Positions 16,957-26,033 of a stretch of DNA of 64,000 nucleotides are shown one piece after another. The notes beneath the pieces are model-generated. The model was not told where the DNA came from and searched no databases. It saw only the letters and a list, made by a program, of their open reading frames with translations. The stretch spans positions 93,953-157,952 of the forward strand of contig NZ_SUMC01000017.1 in assembly GCF_005047355.1 (NCBI RefSeq), read 5' to 3'. The stretch comes from Actinacidiphila oryziradicis. GTDB lineage: Bacteria; Actinomycetota; Actinomycetes; Streptomycetales; Streptomycetaceae. Each line of letters begins with the position of its first letter. Within the stretch, counting starts at the first letter, position 1. A program made the translations under genes and the position numbers.

Positions 16957-16975
16957 CACGTGTGGGGAACACGTG
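16957..16975 (+). promoter_or_regulatory. Inverted repeat over the ribosome binding site and start of an LCP gene
   Basis: CACGTGT (16957-16963) and ACACGTG (16969-16975) form a perfect 7-base inverted repeat around GGGGA, the likely ribosome binding site. The last three bases are the GTG start codon. As RNA it could hide the start; as DNA it could be an operator. Confidence 0.5.
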
Positions 16976-18103
16976 AAGATCGTGGGGGTGGGGGCTGTGG
17001 CACAGGTGGATCCGGCCGGCAGAAGCGGCGCCGAAGAGGTTGAGCGGGCAGAACCGGCGGAAGAAGCTGAGGCGGCGGAGGGGACCGGTGCCGCGAACGC
17101 CACCGGTGAGCCGTCGGCGGCCCCGGAGGACACGCCGCGCCGCAGGCGTACCCGCACCCGGCGGGTGCTGCTCGGGGCGCTGGTGTTGCTGCTGACCGGG
17201 ATCCTGGCGATCGCCGGCACCGGCTGGTGGGCGGTGGAACACTACACCGGCAAGGTGGACCGGATCCCGAACGCGTTCCCGACCAATGTGCCGGAGAGCG
17301 AGCAGCCGAAGGCCGGCAAGGGAGGAGAAACGTTCCTCCTCGTTGGCGTCGACGCCCGCTCCGATCTGCCGACGACCGGCAAGAACGCCAAGGCCCCCGA
17401 GTGGAAGCGCGGCGCCCAGCGCAGCGACACCATGATGCTGGTGCACCTCCCGGCCGACCACAAGCACGCGTACGTCATATCGCTGCCCCGGGACAGCTGG
17501 GTGCCGATCCCCGGCAACGGCAAGGCCAAGCTGAACGCCGCCTTCTCCTGGGGCGGCCCGCCGCTCCTCATCGACACCGTCCAGCGCCTCACCGACGTCA
17601 AGGTCGACCACCTCGCCGTCATCGACTGGAGCGGCTTCCGGACCCTGACCGACGCCGTCGGCGGCGTCGACCTCGGCGGAAAGCACATGGACGGCGCCCA
17701 GGCGCTCAGTTACGTACGGGAGCGCTACAGTCTGCCGCGCGGCGACCTGGACCGTACCCACCGCCAGCAGGCCTTCCTGCGGGCCGTGCTGGCCAAGACG
17801 CTCACCGCGGGCAGCTTCTCCAACCCGCTCAAGGCGAAGAAGCTCCTCGACAACGTCACCAGCGCGGTCAGCGTCGACGACCGGCTCTCCGACGGTGACC
17901 TGCGCGACCTCATGTGGTCGGTGAAGGGCGTCCGGACTGGGGACATGGTCTTCATGAACGCGCCCGTCGCCGGCTTCGACATGATCAAGGGCCAGTCGGT
18001 CGTCCTCCTGGACCCCAACGGCACCTCCCAGCTCTGGGAGGCGATCCGGAACGACACCATGGCCGATTACGTGGCGACCCATTCGCTCGACCGGTTGTCG
18101 TGA
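16973..18103 (+). CDS. LCP family protein 1 (shortened core)
   Basis: This LytR-CpsA-Psr protein (376 residues) is expected to transfer lipid-linked glycopolymers to peptidoglycan. After a Glu/Ala-rich cytoplasmic region and one membrane helix (RVLLGALVLLLTGILAIAGT) comes the LCP core, with FLLVGVDARSD, SLPRDSW and the Arg cluster GDLDRTHRQQAF. The segment between GGVDLGG and AQALSYVRERY is about 20 residues shorter than in the other LCP proteins here, and the core lacks their Cys residues. There is no LytR_C domain. GTG 16973 overlaps an inverted repeat. The gene is divergent from the dehydrogenase and followed by a second LCP gene. Confidence 0.9.
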   Translation: MKIVGVGAVAQVDPAGRSGAEEVERAEPAEEAEAAEGTGAANATGEPSAAPEDTPRRRRTRTRRVLLGALVLLLTGILAIAGTGWWAVEHYTGKVDRIPNAFPTNVPESEQPKAGKGGETFLLVGVDARSDLPTTGKNAKAPEWKRGAQRSDTMMLVHLPADHKHAYVISLPRDSWVPIPGNGKAKLNAAFSWGGPPLLIDTVQRLTDVKVDHLAVIDWSGFRTLTDAVGGVDLGGKHMDGAQALSYVRERYSLPRGDLDRTHRQQAFLRAVLAKTLTAGSFSNPLKAKKLLDNVTSAVSVDDRLSDGDLRDLMWSVKGVRTGDMVFMNAPVAGFDMIKGQSVVLLDPNGTSQLWEAIRNDTMADYVATHSLDRLS

Positions 18104-18267
18104 ACCTCCCATACGCGTAACAGCACGGGGCGTGGCATTCGTCTCCTGCGGCACGAGCGCCTCCCCGGAGGGGCCGTAACGCCCGCCACCTGTGACGTAT
18201 GCATCAGAACTGCTTCAGAACGGCTACAGGAACCCCTGCCGGCGCGCGGAGCGGGCAGACTGCCTGC

Positions 18268-19467
18268 ATGAACGCATGGTCCGACGGATGGTCCGACAAC
18301 GCGAACTCCCCGCAGCAGCGGCAGCGCACCAGCGAGCCCCCGCTGCCGCCCGAGATGTCGCCGCGCCGCGCTGCTGCGAGCGGCGCGGGCGCCCTGCCCC
18401 GCCAGCAGGGGCGCGCGAGCGGCAGCCCCGGCTATCCCGGCGGCAACGGCCCGAGCGGGCCGCGCCGACCAGGGGTGCCGGGCAGCCGGGCCCGTAAAGT
18501 CAAGATCACGCTGCTGGCCCTGGTCGTGGCGCTGCTCGCGGTCTCGATAGGCACATACTTCTGGGCCGACGGCAAGGTGCGCCGTGAGGTGGACCTCAAC
18601 AAGGTCGCCAACCGCCCGGCGCCGGGCAACGGCACGAACTACCTGATCGTCGGCTCGGACAGCCGCGAGGGCCTGACCAAGGCGCAGGAGCAGGCCCTGC
18701 ACACCGGCGCGGCGGCGGGCAAGCGCACCGACTCGATGATGGTCCTGCACGTGGGCGGCAACGGGAACACCATGCTGAGCCTGCCGCGCGACTCGTACGT
18801 GACCATACCGGCGTTCACCGGCAGCACCGGCAAGAAGTACCCGGCCACCACCCACAAGCTGAACACCGCCTACGCGTGGGGCGGCGCCGAGCTGCTCACC
18901 CAGACCGTTGAGTACAACACCGGCCTGCACATCGACCACTACGCCGAGATCGGCTTCAACGGCTTCGTGAACCTGGTGGACGCGCTCGGCGGCGTGAACA
19001 TGTGCCTCGACAAGGCGATCAAGGACAAGGCCTCCGGCGCGGACTTCAAGGCGGGCTGCCAGACGCTGAACGGCAAGCAGTCACTCGCCTTCGTACGCGA
19101 GCGGCACCAGGAGGCCACCCAGGACCTGGGCCGGATGCAGAACCAGCAGAAGTTCCTGTCCGCGCTGGCCCACCAGGCGGCTTCGCCGACCACCATCCTC
19201 AACCCGTTCACGCTCTACCCGGTGATCGGTTCCGGTCTTGACACCCTCATCGTCGACAAGGACATGTCCCTGTGGAACATCACCTCGATGTTCTGGGCCA
19301 TGAAGGGCGTCACCAGCGGCGGCGGCAAGTCCATGACGGTGCCGATCTCCACCGCGAACCTGCAGACGCCGAGCGACGGTGTCGCGGTGAAGTGGGACAT
19401 GACCAAGGCCAAGCAGCTCTTCTCCGAGCTCAAGAACGACGACAAGGTAACCGTCACCTCGAACTGA
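18268..19467 (+). CDS. LCP family protein 2
   Basis: This is a 399-residue LCP protein. A Gln/Pro/Arg-rich cytoplasmic region of about 75 residues precedes the membrane helix (ITLLALVVALLAVSIGTYFW). The core has YLIVGSDSREG, SLPRDSYVTIP, KLNTAYAWGG, a Cys pair around GGVNMCLDKA and AGCQTLNGKQSL, and DLGRMQNQQKFL with the conserved Arg. ATG 18268 is preferred over an upstream in-frame ATG because the extra 23 residues look random; the ribosome binding site is weak for either. There is no C-terminal LytR_C domain. It follows LCP 1 by 164 bases and is probably transcribed from its own promoter there. Confidence 0.92.
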   Translation: MNAWSDGWSDNANSPQQRQRTSEPPLPPEMSPRRAAASGAGALPRQQGRASGSPGYPGGNGPSGPRRPGVPGSRARKVKITLLALVVALLAVSIGTYFWADGKVRREVDLNKVANRPAPGNGTNYLIVGSDSREGLTKAQEQALHTGAAAGKRTDSMMVLHVGGNGNTMLSLPRDSYVTIPAFTGSTGKKYPATTHKLNTAYAWGGAELLTQTVEYNTGLHIDHYAEIGFNGFVNLVDALGGVNMCLDKAIKDKASGADFKAGCQTLNGKQSLAFVRERHQEATQDLGRMQNQQKFLSALAHQAASPTTILNPFTLYPVIGSGLDTLIVDKDMSLWNITSMFWAMKGVTSGGGKSMTVPISTANLQTPSDGVAVKWDMTKAKQLFSELKNDDKVTVTSN

Positions 19468-19526
19468 CCGGGGCAGGTGAAGGGGCAGCGGCGCGGGGCG
19501 GGCGGCGGGACTGTGGGGAGTCTCCC

Positions 19527-20860
19527 TCAGGCCCGCCGCCGCAGCCGGTGCTGCAGAGCCGCCAGCCGCCGCTGCGCACGGAGCGACTCGACGTCCGGCG
19601 TGATATCCGCCGCCTCCTTGGCCAGCGCCGCCGCCCGGTCGGTGGCACCGAGCTCGAACGCGGTCTCCGCGGCCCAGATCAGGTAGGTCACGCGGTCCCG
19701 GGCGCGCCCGGGAGGGTGCAGGACGAGGGCACGGCGGAGCAGGGCGTCGGCGGTGTCGTACCGGCGCAGCAGGGCGTAGCAGGCGGCGGATTGCGCGGCG
19801 TATTCGGCCTCGTCGAAGTACTCGGCCCAGGGGGGCGCGGGCCGGTCGTCCGCGAGGGACATGGCGGACGCGGCGGCGGAGAGCAGGGACTCGCATTCCA
19901 CGGCCCGGCCGAGCGCGGCGTGGGCGCGGGCCTGGCGCAGGGCGAGCATGGCGGTGACCCGGGGGGCCCGCCCAGGGCGCCGGTGCGGGCGGTGCGGGCG
20001 AGGGCGAGGGCTTCGGCGGGGCGGTCGGCGTCGAGGTACTGCAGGCTCAGGGACTTGAGGATGTTGGCGCCGAGAGCGCGGTCGCCGGCCGCGTGGGCGG
20101 CGGAGAGACCGGTCAGTAAGTACCGTTCGGCGGCGGCCTGGTAGCAGGTGTCCAGGGAGGCCCAGCCAGCCATCCGGGCCAGTTCGGCGGCGACGGCGAA
20201 GAGCCGGCGGCCAGTTGGGCCGGAGCCAGCACCGGCGCCGGGACCGGAGCTTCGCGCGATCAGGTCCGAGACCAGCTGTAACTCCGCGTCGACGACCGTA
20301 CGGACCCGGCCTCCGCCCAGGGCCCGCGCCATCCGCCGCAGCGCCGGAAGCCGCTGCTCGAGCCCCTCCACGACCCCGGCCTCCACCTCCCCGCCGCTGT
20401 CGGGCGCGCCCGTGTCCGTGAACCAGGTGTCAGCGGCCGGGGAAAGCGCGAGCCACTCCTCCGCCACGGCCACCGCGGAGCCCTCCCCCGAGACGAGGAA
20501 GCCGCGCTGGTCCAGCAGCGCCGCGCCCGCCGTGGCACCGAGCGCGGCGACGCAGCCCTCCCGGGTCCAGGGGGAGCGCAGTTCGTCGCGTTCGCCGGCC
20601 GGGAGCCAGGCGGGCCAGGGCAGGACATCCAATGTGTCGTGCGGGACGCCGAGTTCGTCGGCGAGGGCCTCCTGGGTCTCGCGGTCGGGGACGACGCCGC
20701 GGTGCTCCCAGCGCCAGGCCTTTTCGCGGCGGGCGGACATATTGCCGACCCGGCGGGCGACGGCGTCGACCAAGTCCTGATAAGTCCAGCCGCGCTCTGC
20801 TCGTACGTAGCTGAGCGGGTGTGCGAGGGGTAGGCGACTGGGTAAGGGACTTCCTGCCAT
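19527..20860 (-). pseudogene. Helix-turn-helix regulator with TPR-like C-terminus, frameshifted
   Basis: The frame starting at ATG 20860 encodes an HTH protein (YVRAERGWTYQDLVDAVARR, then EKAWRWEHRGVVPDRETQEA) and a helical repeat region up to about 19975. The protein-like sequence then jumps to another frame that begins RVTAMLALRQARAHAALG and ends at 19527. Adding one base in the GC-run near 19965-19980 (CCGGGGGGCCCGCCC on the plus strand) restores one continuous protein of about 445 residues. The cause may be a real mutation or a base-calling error. It lies convergent to LCP 2 and divergent from the conservon. Confidence 0.75.
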
Positions 20861-21066
20861 GGTGACCCCCGTCTTAGGCATTCAGCTCCGGGCACCTTAG
20901 CGCTCGTAAATCACCAGAGTGAAGGATTGCCGACATTCAGGAAGCTACAAAGAAGCTACGAAGACGGGGTAGTTGACGCCTGGGTGGCCATGATGACGTT
21001 GATCTATTTACATCCGTGCCCCCGCTGACCGCCCCAGCCGCTCCCTCCCCCACGAGGATTTCAACC

Positions 21067-22860
21067 ATGCCCACACGCACACCCAGCCGCCACCGGGCGG
21101 CCGACAGGCCGCCGCTGGGGCGCACGTTCGCCACGCTGCTGGCCGCGGTCGTCGTCACCGGAAGCGCGGGGCTGTGGGCGGTCGTCTACGTGGCCCCCGA
21201 GCGCCGCCGTACGCAGGCGATCTGGGCGGCCGGGACGATCGCCTTCGTCATAACCGCCGCCGTCACCCTGGCTGTGTACGGACTCCATGCCGCACGCCAC
21301 TACCGCGACCGCGTCGAGCTGTCCCGTGAGGACGCCGATCGGCTCGCCGACGAGGCACTGCCCGCCCTCGTCGGTCGGTTGCGCGACGGCGCGTCCGTCG
21401 AGACCGCCCTCGCCTCCGTGCGGACGCCCGACAATATTACCCATGTGCGCATCCTGAAGACGCTCGCCCAGGAGGTCGGCCGCGGTGAACGCATGCGCGC
21501 CGCCGCGATGTCCGCGTGCGCGAATGCCGCCGGACGGGTCCAGGCGCTGGCCACCAGCATGCTCGCCGACCTCCGGGAGATGGAACACCGGCACGACGAG
21601 GCGGTCCTCGGCGACCTCCTGCTCCTCGACCACCGCACCGCGCAGGCGGGCAGGCTCGCCGACTCCATCGCCGTACTGACCGGAGCCCGCTCCGGCCGCC
21701 GCTGGACGAAGCCCATCATCATGGAGTCCATTCTTCGCGGCGCGATGGGCCGCATCGGCGCGTACCAGCGGGTGCGGCTGCACTCCACGAGCTCCGTCGC
21801 CGTCGCCGGACACGCCGCCGAGGGTGTCATGCACGCGCTGGCCGAGCTGATGGACAACGCGACGAGCTTCTCGCCGCCCACCGCCGAAGTCCATGTGTAC
21901 GTCGAGGAGGTCTACACCGGGGTCGTCATCACGATCGAGGACGGCGGCCTGGTGATGAGCGACGTCGCACTCGAACGCGCCCAGAAGGCCGTCTCGACCG
22001 CGCCGCTGGATCTCACCAGCCTCTCCGGTACGAGGCTCGGCCTCGCCGTCGTCGGCTGCCTGGCCCGCAAACACGGGCTGACGATCTCCTTCCGGCCCTC
22101 CTCGCGGGGCGGCACGGGGGTCGTGATGATGATCCCGCAGGAGCTGATCACACAGTCCCGCGAGCCGTCCCGGGCCCCTGGCGGCGCCGTCGCCGAAACG
22201 CAGCCCGGGGGTCAGCGGCCGGCGCCGGAGGAGCCCCGGGTCCCCGCCCAGGGCAGCCGGCGCCCCGTGCCCGCCCCCGCCCCGGCGCCCGCCCCCGCCC
22301 CGGCGCCCGCCCCTGCTCCGGCCCCCGTAGCTCCCGCACCCCCCGTCCAGGCTCGCCGCATCGATCCCCGCAGCGCCCCTGACCCCGACCGTCACCGCGA
22401 CCGCGACCGCGACAGCGTCGAACACAACTACAGCGGAGCCGAGTTCGGCGAGAGCGGCCTGCCCAAGCGCCGCCGCGGCCAGACCCTCGCCGCCGCGCCG
22501 GACCCGGCCGCACCGGAGTCCGACGGGCAGCGCCCCGCCCAGCAGCCCGCACGCTCGCCCGGGGACAGCGGTGAGCGCTTCCTCGCCTTCCGCCGCACCG
22601 TCCAGGGCACCGCCGCCCCCACCACCGCCCCCGGCAGCGGTGCGCCGCGCTTCCCGGAAGGCTTCGGCACCGTCGGCGGCGTCGACCCGTGGGCCGACAA
22701 CACACACGACACGACCGGCCGGAACACCGGCACCGGCTACGACACCGCTACCGGCGCACACGCTCTCTCCCCGACCCGCCCGGAGGGCTTCGGCACCAGT
22801 GGGGCTGTCGTCCCCTGGTCGGACGACCACCACGGCACGAGTGAAAGCGACAGTGAATGA
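21067..22860 (+). CDS. cvnA: Conservon protein CvnA, sensor kinase-like ATPase
   Basis: This is the first gene of a five-gene conservon. The 597-residue protein has two N-terminal membrane helices (FATLLAAVVVTGSAGLWAVV and IAFVITAAVTLAVYGLHA), a helical dimerisation region, and an ATPase domain with LAELMDNATSFSPP (N box), EDGGLVMS and GTRLGLAVVGCLARKHG. No clear phosphoacceptor His is seen, as usual for CvnA. The C-terminal ~200 residues are disordered, with an Ala-Pro repeat run and Arg-rich patches. ATG 21067 has AGGA nine bases upstream. Its stop overlaps the start of cvnB. CvnA is thought to form a membrane complex that controls CvnD. Confidence 0.92.
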   Translation: MPTRTPSRHRAADRPPLGRTFATLLAAVVVTGSAGLWAVVYVAPERRRTQAIWAAGTIAFVITAAVTLAVYGLHAARHYRDRVELSREDADRLADEALPALVGRLRDGASVETALASVRTPDNITHVRILKTLAQEVGRGERMRAAAMSACANAAGRVQALATSMLADLREMEHRHDEAVLGDLLLLDHRTAQAGRLADSIAVLTGARSGRRWTKPIIMESILRGAMGRIGAYQRVRLHSTSSVAVAGHAAEGVMHALAELMDNATSFSPPTAEVHVYVEEVYTGVVITIEDGGLVMSDVALERAQKAVSTAPLDLTSLSGTRLGLAVVGCLARKHGLTISFRPSSRGGTGVVMMIPQELITQSREPSRAPGGAVAETQPGGQRPAPEEPRVPAQGSRRPVPAPAPAPAPAPAPAPAPAPVAPAPPVQARRIDPRSAPDPDRHRDRDRDSVEHNYSGAEFGESGLPKRRRGQTLAAAPDPAAPESDGQRPAQQPARSPGDSGERFLAFRRTVQGTAAPTTAPGSGAPRFPEGFGTVGGVDPWADNTHDTTGRNTGTGYDTATGAHALSPTRPEGFGTSGAVVPWSDDHHGTSESDSE

Positions 22861-23267
22861 ACCTCACGGACCACAGCCTCGACTGGATGCTGGAGAGTTT
22901 GTTGCAGCGGACGCCGGGCACCCGGCACGCCCTGGTGCTTTCCAGCGATGGACTCAAGCTCTGCCACACCATCGGCCTCGGCCTGGACCAGGCCGACCAG
23001 CTCGCGGCGATCGCCGCGGGCATCCAGAGCCTGGCGCACGGGGCGTCCGTGGAGTTCGGGGACGGGACCGGCGGAGTACGGCAGGCGATGACGGAGTTCT
23101 ACGGCGGCATCCTCTTCATCGTCGAGGCGGGCTCCGGCGCACATCTCGCGCTGATCGCGGCGGAGGACGCCGACCCGGGGGTGGTGGGCCACAACATGAA
23201 CGAGTTGGTCGAACAAATCGGCGACTACCTCAGCGCCCCGCCGCGGCGCGCCCCGGGAACCGTATGA
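22857..23267 (+). CDS. cvnB: Conservon protein CvnB, roadblock/LC7 domain
   Basis: This 136-residue roadblock/LC7 protein begins LDWMLESLLQRTPGTRHALV and continues with LSSDGLKLC and QLAAIAAGIQSLAHGAS, typical of the MglB-like CvnB family. Such proteins act on small GTPases as activators or scaffolds; the partner would be CvnD. Start and stop both overlap neighbours by four bases (ATGA), so synthesis is coupled to CvnA and CvnC. Confidence 0.93.
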   Translation: MNLTDHSLDWMLESLLQRTPGTRHALVLSSDGLKLCHTIGLGLDQADQLAAIAAGIQSLAHGASVEFGDGTGGVRQAMTEFYGGILFIVEAGSGAHLALIAAEDADPGVVGHNMNELVEQIGDYLSAPPRRAPGTV

Positions 23268-23620
23268 ACCGCAGGGCCCCGGACGACGGACCGGAACGGC
23301 TGTACACCCTGACCGGAGGACGCAGCCGGGCCGGCCGACGCGCCTTCGACCTGGTCACCCTGGTGGTCAGTGAGTGCAATCCGGTGCCCGGCATGCAGTC
23401 GGAGCACGCCGCGATCCTGCGGATGTGCCGGCATCCGGTGGCGGTCGTGGAGATCGCCGCCGACCTGGGACTACCGGTCAGCATCGTGAAGATCCTGCTG
23501 TGCGACCTGCTCGACGCGGGCCGGATCACAGCCCGCCATCCGCGCCCCGCCCCCGTGAAGGCGGGGCTGCCCGACACCGAACTCCTGAAGCAGGTACTCG
23601 TTGGACTCCACAAGCTCTGA
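23264..23620 (+). CDS. cvnC: Conservon protein CvnC, DUF742
   Basis: This 118-residue DUF742 protein shows LYTLTGGRSRAGRRAFDLVTLV near the N terminus and a winged-helix-like C-terminal half (ILRMCRHPVAVVEIAADLGL, then VKILLCDLLDAG). Its function inside the conservon complex is unknown. It starts at ATG 23264, overlapping the cvnB stop, and its last 20 bases overlap the cvnD frame. Confidence 0.92.
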   Translation: MNRRAPDDGPERLYTLTGGRSRAGRRAFDLVTLVVSECNPVPGMQSEHAAILRMCRHPVAVVEIAADLGLPVSIVKILLCDLLDAGRITARHPRPAPVKAGLPDTELLKQVLVGLHKL

Positions 23621-24209
23621 CATGGCCGCCCGCCCTCCGCTGGAGAGCACCGCGGACAACGGACTGAAGATAGTGATCGTGGGAGGCTTCGGGGTCGGCA
23701 AGACCACGCTGGTCCAGTCGGTGAGCGACATCCGCCCGCTCAGCACGGAGGAGATGATGACCCGGGCGGGCGAGGGCATCGACGACACCGACGCCGTACG
23801 CCGCAAATCCGCCACCACCGTGGCGTTCGACTTCGGGCGGATCAGTGTGGACGAGCACACGGTGCTCTACCTCTTCGGCGCCCCCGGGCAGGAACGTTTC
23901 TGGTTCCTGTGGGACCGCCTCTTCGCGGGCACCCTCGGCGCGGTGGTGCTGGTCGACACCCGGCGGCTGGCCGACTCCTGGTACGCCATCGACCGCCTTG
24001 AGCAGCACGGCCTGCCGTTCATCGTGGCCCGGAACGTCTTCGACGGCCCCGCCCACACCACGGAGCAGGTCCGCGAGGCGCTGGATCTGCCCGCCGGGAT
24101 ACCGCTGGTCGACTGCGACGCCCGGTCACGGTCCTCCAGCAAGGCGGTGCTGATCACCCTCGTCCGGCACATCCATGCCCTGTCCGCCGCCCAGGAGGCC
24201 CGACTGTGA
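23601..24209 (+). CDS. cvnD: Conservon protein CvnD, small GTPase
   Basis: This 202-residue Ras-like GTPase of the MglA-related type has the P-loop GGFGVGKTTLV, switch II-like LFGAPGQERFWFLWD, and a C-terminal VDCDARSRSSS region in place of the usual SAK motif. It is the presumed output switch of the conservon, controlled by CvnA and CvnB. TTG 23601 overlaps cvnC; ATG 23622 is a possible alternative that removes seven residues. The stop overlaps the P450 start (GTGA). Confidence 0.92.
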   Translation: MDSTSSDMAARPPLESTADNGLKIVIVGGFGVGKTTLVQSVSDIRPLSTEEMMTRAGEGIDDTDAVRRKSATTVAFDFGRISVDEHTVLYLFGAPGQERFWFLWDRLFAGTLGAVVLVDTRRLADSWYAIDRLEQHGLPFIVARNVFDGPAHTTEQVREALDLPAGIPLVDCDARSRSSSKAVLITLVRHIHALSAAQEARL

Positions 24210-25453
24210 CAAAACGGCCCCAGGGTGGCTGCCCGGTCCACCAGCTGGGCGGGGCGCGGTTCCAGCAGAACCCGGCCGAGCTCTACCGGGACATGCGGCG
24301 GCAGCACGGCGGTATCGCCCCGGTGCTCCTGGAGGGCGGCGTGCCCGCCTGGCTGGTGATCGGCTACCGGGAGCTGCACCAGGTCACCAGCAACCCGGCG
24401 CTCTTCGCCCGCGACTCACGCCGCTGGAACGCCTGGGGCCGGATCCCGCAGGACTGGCCGCTGCTCCCGATGATCGGCTACGAGCAGCCGTCGGTGCTCT
24501 ACACCGAGGGTCCCGAACACCAGCGCCGGGCCGGCGTCATCAGCGACGCCCTCGGCGGGGTCGACACCTACGAACTGCGTGACCACTGCGAGCAGTTCGC
24601 CGACGGCCTCATCGACTCCTTCTGCGGAACCCGCCGGGCCGACCTGATCGCTGATTACGCCCACCCGCTGCCGCTGCTGGTCCTCGTCCGGATCTTCGGC
24701 ATACCCGACGCCGAGGGCCCCGCTCTCGTACAGGCCATCAACGCCATGATGGACGGCGGCGAGGACGCCCTCCGGGCGCAGGAGCACCTTCACACCTCGA
24801 TGCGGCAGCTGCTCGCCGCCAAGCGCCGCCGCCCGGGACCGGACATCACCTCCCGCATGGTGCACCACGTCGCCGGCTACACGGACGAGGAGATCACCCA
24901 GGACCTGATGGTGCTGATGGCGGCCGGCCACCAGCCCACCGCCGGCTGGATGGGAAACACCCTGCGGCTGATGCTCACCGACGACCGCTTCGCCGCCTCC
25001 CTGTCCGGCGGCCGCCGCAGTATCGGCCAGGCGATGAACGAGGTGCTGTGGGAGGACACCCCCACCCAGAACTTCGCCGGCCGCTTCGCCACCCGCGACA
25101 TCCAGATCGGCGGCGCCCGTATCCAGACCGGCGACCTGCTGGTACTCGGCCTCGCCGCCGCCAACGCCGACCCCCAGGTCCGCCCCGACGCCCGGTCCCT
25201 GGCGGAGGGCAACAACGCCTACCTCTCCTTCAGCCACGGCGACCACCGCTGCCCCTACCCGGCGCAGGAGATCGCCGAGTCCATCGCCAGCGCCGGCGTG
25301 GAGGTGCTGCTCGACCGGCTCCCCGATGTCCGCCTCGCGGTGCCCGACGACGCCCTGGTCTGGCGCCGCTCCGCGTGGCTGCGCGGACTGTCCGCCCTGC
25401 CGGTCGAATTCACCCCCACCCCTGTTGTGGGAAGGGGCGCGGGCTCGCGCTGA
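24206..25453 (+). CDS. cvnE: Conservon-linked cytochrome P450 of CYP157 type, lacking ExxR
   Basis: This 415-residue P450 retains the heme Cys (C349 in FSHGDHRCPYP), but other normally conserved residues are gone. The K-helix ExxR reads EVLW (E279 to W282), and the I-helix acid-alcohol pair is replaced by AAGHQPT (239-245). Loss of ExxR with a Trp is the published peculiarity of the CYP157 family, found in Streptomyces conservons, so I assign it there. No membrane helix is present. It is coupled to cvnD by a GTGA overlap. Whether it is a catalyst or a heme-based sensor within the conservon is not known. Confidence 0.9.
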   Translation: MTKRPQGGCPVHQLGGARFQQNPAELYRDMRRQHGGIAPVLLEGGVPAWLVIGYRELHQVTSNPALFARDSRRWNAWGRIPQDWPLLPMIGYEQPSVLYTEGPEHQRRAGVISDALGGVDTYELRDHCEQFADGLIDSFCGTRRADLIADYAHPLPLLVLVRIFGIPDAEGPALVQAINAMMDGGEDALRAQEHLHTSMRQLLAAKRRRPGPDITSRMVHHVAGYTDEEITQDLMVLMAAGHQPTAGWMGNTLRLMLTDDRFAASLSGGRRSIGQAMNEVLWEDTPTQNFAGRFATRDIQIGGARIQTGDLLVLGLAAANADPQVRPDARSLAEGNNAYLSFSHGDHRCPYPAQEIAESIASAGVEVLLDRLPDVRLAVPDDALVWRRSAWLRGLSALPVEFTPTPVVGRGAGSR

Positions 25454-25507
25454 GCCATCCCGTGCGCCGGCCGGCCCAGGGCCAGGGTCTGTCGTCCGGA
25501 GCCGCCG

Positions 25508-25771
25508 TCAGCCGATCAGATGCGTCGGCATGTTCGTGTGCGCCTCGATGACGCTGGCCGCCTGCTCCAGCAATTCGTGCGAGAGATTGGAGCAGGCCCG
25601 CGAGGCCGCTATCGACTCACCGATCTGCGGGTCCGGCTCGTCGGCCGGTGCCCGCCGCGAATAGCCGTGGCCCTTGAGCTGTGGTGCGCCCTGGCCGCCC
25701 AGCGACGCGGTGCAGGCGGTGTGGTTGCCGTCCTCCTCGAAGACCAGCTCTATGTTCCAGTTGTTCCGCAT
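25508..25771 (-). CDS. DUF1876 domain protein
   Basis: This 87-residue protein has the DUF1876 pattern: an N-terminal W-x-I/V-E-L strand, DGNHTACTASLGG, and a helical half with IGESIAASRACSNLSHELLEQA. The fold is thought to resemble a double-stranded RNA-binding domain; the function is unknown. AGAGGTG lies nine bases upstream of ATG 25771. It ends convergently with the P450 gene and starts close to a mobile inverted-repeat element. Confidence 0.88.
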   Translation of the reverse strand: MRNNWNIELVFEEDGNHTACTASLGGQGAPQLKGHGYSRRAPADEPDPQIGESIAASRACSNLSHELLEQAASVIEAHTNMPTHLIG

Positions 25772-25860
25772 GATGGATCACCTCTTGAGGTATCGCGATC
25801 CCCGTCTCCAGGATCCGCCCGCCTCCGGCTACCCGGCAAGGGCACTCACTCCCCGGGCTC

Positions 25861-26033
25861 AGAGGCCGCGCGAATAGGTGCGGCGGCGTCGCGTGCCGAG
25901 CTGTGACATCAGCCGACTCCGTCGGCGGGGGCGCCTGGATGTGTTGTCGTCGGTGTCGGTCGACGACTCTCCCCCGGACTCCGTCCGGGAGGTGCCCCCA
26001 CCTTCCTCCGCCCCGCCTATTCGCGCGGCCTCT
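25861..26033. mobile_element. MITE-like element, copy 1
   Basis: This 173-base unit is bounded by perfect 18-base inverted repeats (25861-25878 and 26016-26033; core AGAGGCCGCGCGAATAGG). It has no gene. Inside, on the complementary strand, are one TGGGGGCACCTCC unit (complement of about 25988-26000) and a stretch shared with the larger copy at 37.3 kb. Its right end touches the TAA stop of the GlsB-type gene (26033-26035). The flanking triplets differ (TCA and TTA), so no target duplication is clear. Confidence 0.8.

Noticed and set aside
15461..18154. An 897-codon minus-strand frame that would extend the sugar-nucleotide dehydrogenase
   Set aside because: Only the last 448 codons match the family; the upstream part is antisense to LCP 1, and a good ribosome binding site marks the start at 16807.
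22266..22350. Ala-Pro repeat in cvnA as a mobile or variable element
   Set aside because: Short low-complexity AP runs are common in the disordered tails of this family and need no special explanation.
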